Assembly (NCBI GenBank): GCA_003165115.1
Contig: PLSJ01000509.1
Span: 4,265-13,691, forward strand
DNA: 9,427 nucleotides
Origin: Syntrophaceae bacterium
GTDB lineage: Bacteria > Desulfobacterota > Syntrophorhabdia > Syntrophorhabdales > WCHB1-27
Reading direction: 5' to 3'
Positions 1 through 5,890 of this stretch are shown here, in pieces. Position numbers and translations under genes: made by a program. How positions within the stretch are numbered: the first letter of the stretch is position 1; every line of letters begins with the position of its first letter. The notes beneath the pieces were generated by a model. That model did not search any database, was not told the origin of the DNA, and saw only the letters and a list, made by a program, of their open reading frames with translations.

Positions 1-1
1 C

Positions 2-1180
2 GACATGATCGCGGACGAGCTCGGCATCGACCCGGCGGAGATCCGGCGGAGGAACGCCACGCGCTCCGGGGACACGACCGTCCACGGATGGAAGATATCG
101 AGCTGCGGCCTGACGGAGGCGATCGATCAGATCGTCGAATCCTCCGGTTGGGACCAAAAGCGGGGCAGACAGCGCGACCGGAAGCGCGGCATCGGCATGG
201 CCTGCACGATCCACGAAGTTGATGACCGCCACTCCGACGCCTTCGCCGGCAGCAACGCCCATGTGGAGATCCTGCAAAGCGGCGAGGTCCTGATATACTC
301 CGGCGAGGGGGAATACGGCCAGGGGCGGGACACGACCTTCTGCCAACTGGCGGCCGAAGTCCTAGGCGTCCCTTTCGGATCCGTGCGCATTCTCCTGCCG
401 GACACGGACATCACGCCGTATTCGCTGGGTCCATGGGGCTCGCGCGTCACCTATTCCGGCGGGCTGGCCGTCATGCGGGCAGCGGAGGAGGCCAGAAAGA
501 TACTTCTGGCGGAGGCGGGGGAGATGCTGGAGGCGGACCCGGCCGACATCACGGTGCGGGAGGGAAATATCTACGTGCAGGAGACGCCGGAACCCAGGAC
601 GACGGTCGGGGAGGTCGCCCGCGTCGCGATCTTCCATAAGAAGGGGAAGCGGATCCGCGGGAGCGGCCAGGACGAACCCGACACGACAAAGATGGAGCCG
701 ACCCAGCAGAGCAACCCCTGCTCCACCTATTCCTTTGCGGCCCAGGCCGTGGAGGTGGAGGTGGACGAGCGGACCGGGGAGATCGAGGTCCTGAAGATAT
801 GGACGGGCAACGACGGGGGGAACATCCTCAACCCGGTGGGTGCGGAAGGACAGATCGAAGGGCAGGTCCTGCAGGGGCTGGGCTATGCCAAAACGGAGGA
901 GATGGTCTATCGGGGCGGCCACCTGATGAACCCCGACTACATGACCTCGGGGACGGTCGGCCCGGCAGAGGCGCCGCCGGTGTCGGTTTACTTTACCAAG
1001 ACCTACGACCCCTTCGGTCCTTTCGGGGCCAAAGGGGTGGCCGAAGTAGCGGCGCCGCCGGCAGCGGCGGCCCTGGCGAATGCCGTCTATGACGCCATCG
1101 GCGTGCGCATCACAAAACTTCCTTTGTCGCCGGAGAACGTGCTGGCGGCGATCGCCGAAAAACGCAAGGGAGCAAAGTAG
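2..1180 (+). CDS. Xanthine dehydrogenase-family molybdopterin-binding subunit, 3' part (5' end outside window)
   Basis: This is the large, Mo-cofactor-binding subunit of a molybdenum hydroxylase (xanthine dehydrogenase, aldehyde oxidase and 4-hydroxybenzoyl-CoA reductase family). These enzymes hydroxylate or reductively dehydroxylate heterocyclic, aromatic or aldehyde carbons. The frame is open to the left edge, so the gene begins upstream; the first visible ATG (5) is internal. Counting that Met as 1, a Gly-rich GEGEYGQG cofactor loop lies at 100-107, followed by the family's TTFCQLAAEVLGVP stretch and an SRVTYSGG segment. The motif GAKGVAE at 341-347 carries the catalytic glutamate (E347), so the active site is intact. 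About 390 residues are visible of a usual 700-800. The small FeS and FAD subunits are not in the window. Arginine codons are mostly CGN, unlike the genes downstream. The exact substrate cannot be told; the family assignment is firm. Confidence 0.9.
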   Translation, partial: DMIADELGIDPAEIRRRNATRSGDTTVHGWKISSCGLTEAIDQIVESSGWDQKRGRQRDRKRGIGMACTIHEVDDRHSDAFAGSNAHVEILQSGEVLIYSGEGEYGQGRDTTFCQLAAEVLGVPFGSVRILLPDTDITPYSLGPWGSRVTYSGGLAVMRAAEEARKILLAEAGEMLEADPADITVREGNIYVQETPEPRTTVGEVARVAIFHKKGKRIRGSGQDEPDTTKMEPTQQSNPCSTYSFAAQAVEVEVDERTGEIEVLKIWTGNDGGNILNPVGAEGQIEGQVLQGLGYAKTEEMVYRGGHLMNPDYMTSGTVGPAEAPPVSVYFTKTYDPFGPFGAKGVAEVAAPPAAAALANAVYDAIGVRITKLPLSPENVLAAIAEKRKGAK

Positions 1181-1209
1181 ATTGGGAGCGTTGGGGCGCA
1201 CGTTTTTCC

Positions 1210-1241
1210 TTGACAAGATTATATCGTGTAAATTATATAAT
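1210..1241 (+). promoter_or_regulatory. Candidate sigma70-type promoter for the kor operon
   Basis: A perfect -35 hexamer TTGACA lies at 1210-1215 in a locally AT-rich stretch. Downstream are TATATA at 1234-1239 (18-bp spacer) and a perfect TATAAT at 1236-1241 (20-bp spacer, longer than ideal). The -10 region is embedded in the perfect palindrome ATTATATAAT (1232-1241). This is the only good promoter-like sequence seen in an intergenic gap, and it sits right before the long run of tightly spaced genes. Transcription would start near 1248, leaving a leader of roughly 60 nt. Assigned by pattern only. Confidence 0.5.
1218..1241. repeat. AT-rich inverted/direct repeat overlapping the promoter (possible operator)
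   Basis: ATTATAT (1218-1224) and ATATAAT (1235-1241) form an inverted repeat separated by 10 bp. A second ATTATAT at 1232-1238 gives the internal 10-bp palindrome ATTATATAAT (1232-1241). Dyads that overlap a -10 box are typical repressor sites, and the GntR/FCD regulator at 5179 is the obvious local candidate to bind. The site does not match the usual FadR-type half-sites well, and AT-rich promoter DNA produces such repeats by chance. Confidence 0.3.
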
Positions 1242-1263
1242 ATATCATTAAGGTTACAGATTA

Positions 1264-1277
1264 ATCCCTTGCGGGAT
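1264..1277 (+). other. Small hairpin in the kor leader
   Basis: ATCCC (1264-1268) pairs perfectly with GGGAT (1273-1277) across the four-base loop TTGC. It lies between the promoter candidate and the ferredoxin start. No T-run follows, so it is not a terminator. With only 5 bp it may be incidental or a modest 5' mRNA stabiliser. Confidence 0.25.
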
Positions 1278-1292
1278 GAGGCGAGGCGAAAC

Positions 1293-1310
1293 ATGGAGTC
1301 GATACGATGA
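1293..1310 (+). other. Possible five-codon leader ORF (MESIR)
   Basis: ATG at 1293 starts a five-codon frame ending in TGA at 1308-1310, which overlaps the ferredoxin ATG (1307) as ATGA. A GAGG sequence at 1283-1286 sits 6 nt before it, a plausible Shine-Dalgarno. The arrangement could couple translation into the ferredoxin gene. It is very short, and the GGAG that probably serves the ferredoxin lies inside it, so chance is quite possible. Confidence 0.2.
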
Positions 1311-1507
1311 GTCAAATTGCGGTAAACACGGAAAGATGCAAGACATGCGGGGTATGCATAGAGCTTTGTCCAAGAGGGGTCTATGTCGCTACCCAGGAAG
1401 GCTACCCGGCACCCGCCCACGAGGAAAAGTGCACGAAATGCCAGCTTTGTGAGCTATGGTGTCCGGATTACGCCATCGAGATAGAGGTGGAAGAAGATGG
1501 AGCATAA
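1307..1507 (+). CDS. korD: 2-oxoacid:ferredoxin oxidoreductase delta (ferredoxin) subunit, 2x[4Fe-4S]
   Basis: This 66-residue ferredoxin-like subunit passes electrons from the catalytic alpha/beta core of the oxidoreductase to an external ferredoxin, in the cytoplasm. It has two CxxCxxCxxxCP motifs, with Cys 11, 14, 17, 21 and Cys 42, 45, 48, 52, enough for two [4Fe-4S] clusters. The length is typical for a stand-alone delta subunit of the Kor/Vor type. ATG at 1307 is preceded by GGAG at 1295-1298 (8-nt spacing) and is the first gene after the promoter candidate. Its stop overlaps the start of the alpha gene by 11 nt, which points to translational coupling and the same complex. The symbol follows subunit order; the true 2-oxoacid substrate is not known. 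Confidence 0.88.
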   Translation: MSQIAVNTERCKTCGVCIELCPRGVYVATQEGYPAPAHEEKCTKCQLCELWCPDYAIEIEVEEDGA

Positions 1508-2648
1508 AGGAAAGGTAACGCTGATGCAGGGGAATGAGGCGTGCGCCGAGGGCGCCATCGCCGCAGGAGTGAGGTTTTTTGCGGGCTACCCCATTACCCC
1601 GTCCAACGAAATTGCAAACGTTATGGCCAGGAGGCTTCCCCAGGTAGGAGGCAAATTCATCCAGATGGAGGATGAGATAGGAAGCCTGGCGGCCGCGATC
1701 GGGGCGGCCCTCACAGGGGCCAAGGCCATGGACGCAACAAGCGGCCCGGGCTTTTCCCTCAAGATGGAAAATTTAGGGCTCGCCTGCATGATAGAGGTCC
1801 CCCTCGTGCTCATCAACGTCCAGAGGGTAGGCCCTTCCATCGGTATGGCGACCTCCCCGGCCCAGGCCGACGTAATGCAGTCGAGATATGGCTCTCATGG
1901 CGATTACGCGACCATAGTGCTCTCACCCTCCTCCGTCCAGGAAATGTTCGACCTGACCGTAAGGGCCGTGGACCTCTCCGAGAGGTTCAGGGTGCCCGCC
2001 ATTTTACTGGCCGACCAGGTGATAGGCCATATGCGGCAGAACGTCCGGCTCCCCGCATACGAAGACGTGAAGACGGCCTACAGGCGCGAGCCCGACGTGC
2101 CGCCAGAACAGTTCCATCCGTACAGGGGGGACGCAAAGGGCGTGCCGCCCATGGCAAAATTCGGGACCCCTTATCACTGGTACGCAAACAGCAGCGCCCA
2201 TAATGAAGACAGCTTCCAGGCGACCAGTGATTTTGTCGTATCGAAGGCGCTGATCGAGAGACTTACCAACAAGATCGAGAAAAACAGGCAGGAAATCGTG
2301 GAGGTACGGGGCGAGTTCCTCGACGATGCGGACATAGTGGTCCTGGCCTATGGCTGCACCGCCATCGCCGCGCGCGGGGCGGTGCTGAGGGCGAGAGAAG
2401 GGGGGATAAAGGCAGGTTACTTAAGACCCCTCGTGCTGTGGCCGTTTCCCGAAGCTGAGGTCAAGGCTGTCTCTGGTAAGGCAAAAGCGATAATCGTCCC
2501 CGAAATGAACATGGGACAGTACGTGCATCCCGTAAGAGAAGCGGCTTGCGGCGGAAAGGCCGAGGTGTTCTCCCTTGGCAGGCCGGGAGAGGTCTTTTCT
2601 TCTTCGGAGATACTCCAAAAAATCATGGAGGTAAAGAGCGTTGTCTAA
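1497..2648 (+). CDS. korA: 2-oxoacid:ferredoxin oxidoreductase alpha subunit (KorA-like)
   Basis: This is the pyrimidine-domain subunit of a thiamine-diphosphate enzyme that decarboxylates a 2-oxoacid to an acyl-CoA, reducing ferredoxin. The protein has 383 residues, the usual size for an alpha subunit without a fused gamma domain. The pyrimidine-binding domain fills about residues 10-220, with the hallmark YPITPSNEI at 31-39 and the acidic EDE at 58-60, followed by a GAKAMDATSGPGFSLKMENL stretch. A transketolase C-terminal-like domain follows from about 265 to 375. ATG at 1497 has GAGGTGG at 1484-1490 and overlaps the ferredoxin gene by 11 nt. 2-Oxoglutarate is the best-known substrate of close relatives, but branched-chain, aryl or other 2-oxoacids are possible in this catabolic context. 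Arginine is coded mainly by AGG/AGA (17 of 22 by hand count). Confidence 0.9.
   Translation: MEHKGKVTLMQGNEACAEGAIAAGVRFFAGYPITPSNEIANVMARRLPQVGGKFIQMEDEIGSLAAAIGAALTGAKAMDATSGPGFSLKMENLGLACMIEVPLVLINVQRVGPSIGMATSPAQADVMQSRYGSHGDYATIVLSPSSVQEMFDLTVRAVDLSERFRVPAILLADQVIGHMRQNVRLPAYEDVKTAYRREPDVPPEQFHPYRGDAKGVPPMAKFGTPYHWYANSSAHNEDSFQATSDFVVSKALIERLTNKIEKNRQEIVEVRGEFLDDADIVVLAYGCTAIAARGAVLRAREGGIKAGYLRPLVLWPFPEAEVKAVSGKAKAIIVPEMNMGQYVHPVREAACGGKAEVFSLGRPGEVFSSSEILQKIMEVKSVV
2627..2632 (+). promoter_or_regulatory. Shine-Dalgarno supporting the TTG start of korB
   Basis: GGAGGT lies 8 nt before TTG at 2641, inside the end of korA. No ATG or GTG in this frame is better placed: the first in-frame Met (M23) lies only two residues before the cluster-binding Cys25. 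The strong site fixes the unusual TTG as the start. Confidence 0.6.
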
Positions 2649-3486
2649 GAATGCTTCTTCTTCTTTGCTCGTGGACAAATATTTTTACACGCACCAGTTC
2701 CCCACGATGTGGTGTCCGGGCTGCGGTAACGGCACGGTGGCAATGGCCACCGTCAGGGGGATAGACAGGCTGGGGCTGGACATCGATAAGGTGATCCACG
2801 TGGCCGGCATAGGGTGCTCGTCCGTGGCCCACTGGTACACCACGTTTACCGCCCTTCAATCGGCTCACGGTCGCGCGCTGCCGAGTGCCACCGGGATAAA
2901 GCTGGCAAATCCCGAGCTCACCGTGGTGGTGACGATGGGAGACGGCGACTGCATCGCTATCGGGGGAAACCATCTCATCCACGCGTGCAGGCGCAACATA
3001 GACCTTACGGCGGTCGTCTACAATAACTTCAACTATGGCATGACAGGCGGGCAGGTAGGCCCGACGACGCCCCTCGAATCCCTTACGTCGACCACCCTTT
3101 ACGGGAACATAGAGCCCCCGGTGGACATATGCAAGGTAGCCGAGGCCGCCGGCGCGACCTACGTCGCGAGGGGCGCGATCTATTATATAAAGGAATTGAT
3201 AGACCTGATAGAAAAGGGCGTAAGGCATAAGGGTTTCTCCCTGATAGAAGTGATGACCCCGTGCCCCACGGTCTTCGGGAAGAGAAACGCTTTAGGCTCC
3301 GCGGCGCACATGTGGAAGGCCCAGAAAGAGTTTACCATTCCCGTGAAAAAGGCCAGGGACCTGACGCCCGATCAATTGAAAGGCAAATGGCCGAGGGGCG
3401 TTCTCGTCGACAAAGACCTGCCGGAGTTCACGGAAGAGTATGCAAAACTGATGGCTCGGGCGCAAAAAGGAAGGGCGGGAAAATGA
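2641..3486 (+). CDS. korB: 2-oxoacid:ferredoxin oxidoreductase beta subunit (TPP-binding, KorB-like)
   Basis: This is the thiamine-diphosphate-binding catalytic subunit, paired with the alpha subunit. The 281 residues are normal for KorB. The TPP signature runs from GDGD (100-103) to NNFNYGMTGGQ (128-138), including the residues that hold Mg2+ and diphosphate. Four cysteines, C25 and C28 in WCPGCG, C59 in GIGCSS and C208 in TPCPT, sit where KorB-type enzymes bind the proximal [4Fe-4S] cluster. HGRALP (76-81) and GIKLANP (85-91) are also typical. The start is TTG with a strong GGAGGT upstream, overlapping the alpha gene by 8 nt. The stop overlaps the gamma gene as ATGA. Identity as an OFOR beta subunit is secure; substrate specificity is not readable. 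Confidence 0.9.
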   Translation: MSKNASSSLLVDKYFYTHQFPTMWCPGCGNGTVAMATVRGIDRLGLDIDKVIHVAGIGCSSVAHWYTTFTALQSAHGRALPSATGIKLANPELTVVVTMGDGDCIAIGGNHLIHACRRNIDLTAVVYNNFNYGMTGGQVGPTTPLESLTSTTLYGNIEPPVDICKVAEAAGATYVARGAIYYIKELIDLIEKGVRHKGFSLIEVMTPCPTVFGKRNALGSAAHMWKAQKEFTIPVKKARDLTPDQLKGKWPRGVLVDKDLPEFTEEYAKLMARAQKGRAGK

Positions 3487-4034
3487 AAGGAACAGTGGAG
3501 ATACTCTTAGGCGGAACCGGAGGCCAGGGCTTAGGCCTGGCAGGCGTTATCCTTGCCCAGGCCCTTGCCGAGGAAGAGGGCAAGAACGTGCAGGAAACGG
3601 AGGCGTACGGGATATCCATGAGGGGCGGCATGAGCCGGGCCGAGGTCATGGTCAGCGAGGAGGAGATTAACGAGATCAAGGTGACGGCGCCCGACGTGCT
3701 CCTGGCCATGTCCCAGCCCGTGGCCGACATCTATATCCCCAAAACGAAAAAGGCGGGGATCATACTGGTCGATTCGGCATTCGTGAAAGATATCCCGCCA
3801 ACGGAGGCGAGGGTCTTTTTCCTGCCCCTTACCCAGGAAGCAAGGGATCTCGGTCTGGAGGCGGCGGCCAATATCGTTGCCCTGGGCAGCATCGTCTCGA
3901 TCTCGGGCATACTCTCCAAGGGATCTTTGGAGAACACCCTGAGAAAGAAGTTCTCCGCATCCGTCGTCGGCATCAACCTGAAGGCCCTGGAAAAGGGTTA
4001 TGATATGGGGTTGCGCGAAAAAGGACTCGCGTAA
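3483..4034 (+). CDS. korC: 2-oxoacid:ferredoxin oxidoreductase gamma subunit (KorC-like)
   Basis: This 183-residue protein is the gamma subunit, with a Rossmann-like domain thought to bind CoA, completing the alpha-beta-gamma-delta complex. The N-terminal glycine-rich loop GGTGGQG (10-16) and the RGGMSRAEV segment (47-55) are the family hallmarks. The usual YGxExRGG appears here as YGISMRGG, a mild variation. ATG at 3483 overlaps the beta stop by 4 nt (ATGA), with AAGGAAGGG at 3467-3475 as ribosome site. The frame is open further upstream to 3261, but that stretch lies inside the beta gene in another frame and is not used. All four subunits are therefore present and apparently intact. Confidence 0.88.
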   Translation: MKGTVEILLGGTGGQGLGLAGVILAQALAEEEGKNVQETEAYGISMRGGMSRAEVMVSEEEINEIKVTAPDVLLAMSQPVADIYIPKTKKAGIILVDSAFVKDIPPTEARVFFLPLTQEARDLGLEAAANIVALGSIVSISGILSKGSLENTLRKKFSASVVGINLKALEKGYDMGLREKGLA

Positions 4035-4076
4035 GTCCGCGAAAAACGTTCTTCACTCTTTAAAGGAGGGGTAAAC

Positions 4077-4415
4077 GTGGCGAAAAAAGAACAGGAAATC
4101 CATGAAACGGCGTCGCTCCGGTGGACACCCGTCGAAGGCTCTCCGGGGGTGTTCGAAAAGGTGCTCAACGTCGATCCCGACACGGGAAGCGTCACACGGC
4201 TTCTCAGGTACGAGCCGGGCACGGCGACCGACCAGGTGCTCACCCACGACTTCCACGAAGAGATACTCGTTATAGAGGGCGCCTTCATCGACACGAGAAG
4301 CAAGGTCACCTTCGAGAAAGGACACTACGGCTATCGCCATCCGGGCATGGTGCATGGTCCGTACTATTCCGAAGGCGGGATGACGACGTTCGAGATCAGG
4401 AATTACGAGAAGTAG
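4077..4415 (+). CDS. Cupin-domain protein, ChrR-like
   Basis: This is a 112-residue single-domain cupin resembling the C-terminal cupin of ChrR and small cupin dioxygenase-like proteins. Candidate metal ligands are H57, H60 and E62 in THDFHEEILVIEG and H93 in the second motif, where G82, P89, G90 and H93 keep the spacing Gx(6)PGxxH. It probably binds a divalent metal. The role could be enzymatic (ring or side-chain processing, isomerase, lyase) or sensory; the sequence alone does not decide. The start is GTG with an excellent AAAGGAGGGG at 4062-4071, 5 nt away. It begins 42 nt after the kor genes and is followed closely by the DUF2848 gene, so co-transcription is likely. A cupin next to a ferredoxin-dependent complex argues for a non-oxygenase role if the host is anaerobic (inference). 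Confidence 0.8.
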   Translation: MAKKEQEIHETASLRWTPVEGSPGVFEKVLNVDPDTGSVTRLLRYEPGTATDQVLTHDFHEEILVIEGAFIDTRSKVTFEKGHYGYRHPGMVHGPYYSEGGMTTFEIRNYEK

Positions 4416-4464
4416 GAGAGAACGGACCGGGATGCCCGGCACGTGCGGAAATTGCGGGAGGTCT

Positions 4465-5157
4465 ATGAAAACTTTGAACCTTACGTTGAAGAGCGGCGGT
4501 CTGTTCCGGGATATCGCCTTCCCCGTGAAGCGGATGGTGAACGCGGGCTACACGGCCAGGGACCAGGAAGGCGTGAGGCGGCACATCGAAGAGCTGAGAG
4601 AAAAGGGGGTCCCCGCGCCCGCGGAGACGCCGACGCTCTACCCTGTCGCGTCCTACCTGATCGCCACGGGGGGCATGCTGGAAGTGGTGGAGGAGGATAA
4701 TTCGGGAGAGGCGGAGTTTGTGCTGCTCCTGGAGGAAGGCCGCGTCCTCGTCGGGGTGGGAAGCGACCATACGGACAGGGCCCTGGAAGCGGCGAGCATC
4801 GTAAAAGCGAAACAGATATGTCCCAACGTCATCTCCCCCGTGGTATGGCCGTATGAAGAGCTGAAAGGGGTGTGGAACAGGCTGATGCTCCGGGCCTGGG
4901 TGGAAAAGGACAGGGAAAGGATACTCTATCAGGAAGCGGACCTCTCCGCCTTTATTACCGTGGAAGACCTGCTGTCATTCGTAAAAAGCAAGGTGAAAGA
5001 CGGGAACCTGGAAAATACGGTAATATATTCGGGGACCGTCCCTGTTATCGGAGGAAAGGTAATCAACGGGGATGCCTTCGAGGTAGAGCTCTTCAATCCG
5101 GACAACGGGGATTCCCTCCGGTGCGCGTACAGGATCGAACAGCTCGATTACATATAA
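4465..5157 (+). CDS. DUF2848 family protein (possible fumarylacetoacetate hydrolase-like enzyme)
   Basis: This is a 230-residue member of DUF2848, recognised from AGYTARDQEGVRRHIEELREKG near the N-terminus, SGEAEF (80-85), GVGSDHTDR (97-105), KQICPN (116-121) and LYQEADL (154-160). No biochemical function of the family is known to me. The acidic pair E82/E84 resembles the metal ligands of the fumarylacetoacetate-hydrolase fold, so a metal-dependent C-C bond hydrolase, decarboxylase or hydratase acting on a small acid is a reasonable inference. The start is uncertain. ATG at 4465 matches where family similarity begins and has GGGAGG at 4456-4461, close to it. ATG at 4432 would add 11 residues containing CGNCG, with a GGAGAG 12 nt upstream. 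It lies between the cupin and the regulator gene, 21 nt before the latter. Confidence 0.78.
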   Translation: MKTLNLTLKSGGLFRDIAFPVKRMVNAGYTARDQEGVRRHIEELREKGVPAPAETPTLYPVASYLIATGGMLEVVEEDNSGEAEFVLLLEEGRVLVGVGSDHTDRALEAASIVKAKQICPNVISPVVWPYEELKGVWNRLMLRAWVEKDRERILYQEADLSAFITVEDLLSFVKSKVKDGNLENTVIYSGTVPVIGGKVINGDAFEVELFNPDNGDSLRCAYRIEQLDYI

Positions 5158-5178
5158 AGCCGTAAGGCGAAGGGTAGA

Positions 5179-5868
5179 ATGAAGAAAGAGGCTCAAAAAG
5201 AAGGCAGGCTGAAACGGATAGACGACGTCAGGGTGTTGAGCGGGAACGCCTATGAAAGCATAAAAGAGGCCATCATAACCCTGAGGTTCATGCCGGGGGA
5301 GAAGCTGAGTCTGTCGACGATGACGGATGAGCTGGGCATCAGCGCCACCCCCGTGAGGGACGCTTTGAACCGTTTGGCCCAGGAAGGTTTCGTGGTTACC
5401 ATCCCCTTCAAGGGGGCCTTCGTGAGTAACGTGGACGAAGCGATGGTGGAACAACTGGCAGAATTGAGGGAGCTCCTCGAGGTCGCGGCAATCAAGCGAA
5501 CGGCGACGCAGTTTACGCCGGGGGACGTCAAGATCGGAGAGGAGTTGCTCCAAAGGCTCGAAAAGGCGTACGACAAGAACGACGTGACGTCCTACGTGGA
5601 GTGCTCGATGGCGTTTCACACCATGTTCATCGACAGATGTGGCAATGAAATGATGGCCAACGTCCTGCGGGGCTTCCACGACCACGTCACGAGGATAGCT
5701 TTTCTGGTGCTGGGGAGGCAGGGGAAAATATCCCCCTTCGTCGAAGACTACAAAAGGATACTGGAAGCACTGAAGAAGCGGGACCCCGAAGAAGCCGGCA
5801 GACAACTGCTGGACCATGTCACGAAGGTGAGGCACGGCTTCAACAATCAGGGGGCCGGCAGGAAATAA
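5179..5868 (+). CDS. GntR-family transcriptional regulator, FCD (FadR) subfamily
   Basis: This 229-residue regulator has an N-terminal winged helix-turn-helix at about 20-85, with the family segment MTDELGISATPVRDALNRLA at 48-67. A helical FCD ligand-binding domain follows at about 90-222. FCD proteins bind carboxylic-acid effectors, often through a metal held by an Asp and three His. Here H147 (AFH) and H213 are in place, but the usual Asp four residues before the first His is S143, and the His expected in the EH-x-x-IL motif is D190, so the metal site is altered or reorganised. It sits in mid-operon, 21 nt after the DUF2848 gene and 22 nt before the hydrolase gene, suggesting autoregulation and control of this cluster. 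The SD is AAGGG at 5170-5174. Confidence 0.9.
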   Translation: MKKEAQKEGRLKRIDDVRVLSGNAYESIKEAIITLRFMPGEKLSLSTMTDELGISATPVRDALNRLAQEGFVVTIPFKGAFVSNVDEAMVEQLAELRELLEVAAIKRTATQFTPGDVKIGEELLQRLEKAYDKNDVTSYVECSMAFHTMFIDRCGNEMMANVLRGFHDHVTRIAFLVLGRQGKISPFVEDYKRILEALKKRDPEEAGRQLLDHVTKVRHGFNNQGAGRK

Positions 5869-5890
5869 AAGACGGGCAGGGGTGGGCACG

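Noticed and set aside
1188..1207. Possible intrinsic terminator after the molybdenum hydroxylase gene (GC-rich stretch followed by TTTTT)
   Set aside because: Only about 3 bp of stem can be formed before the five Ts (1203-1207), too weak to call a terminator.
362..1420. Long minus-strand open frame (352 codons) opposite the molybdenum hydroxylase gene
   Set aside because: Its translation is rich in Arg, His, Pro and Gly without any recognisable domain, and it covers a clear hydroxylase gene on the other strand. This is a shadow typical of G+C-rich DNA.
4432..4464. Zinc-ribbon-like CGNCG at the N-terminus of the DUF2848 protein if it starts at 4432
   Set aside because: Only one Cys pair is present, the ribosome site for 4432 is distant, and family similarity begins at the Met encoded at 4465. 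These codons are probably leader sequence containing the Shine-Dalgarno.
4975..5889. Long minus-strand open frame (304 codons) opposite the GntR regulator
   Set aside because: It spans the end of the DUF2848 gene and the whole regulator gene, has no recognisable domain and has low-complexity His/Pro/Arg composition; a shadow.
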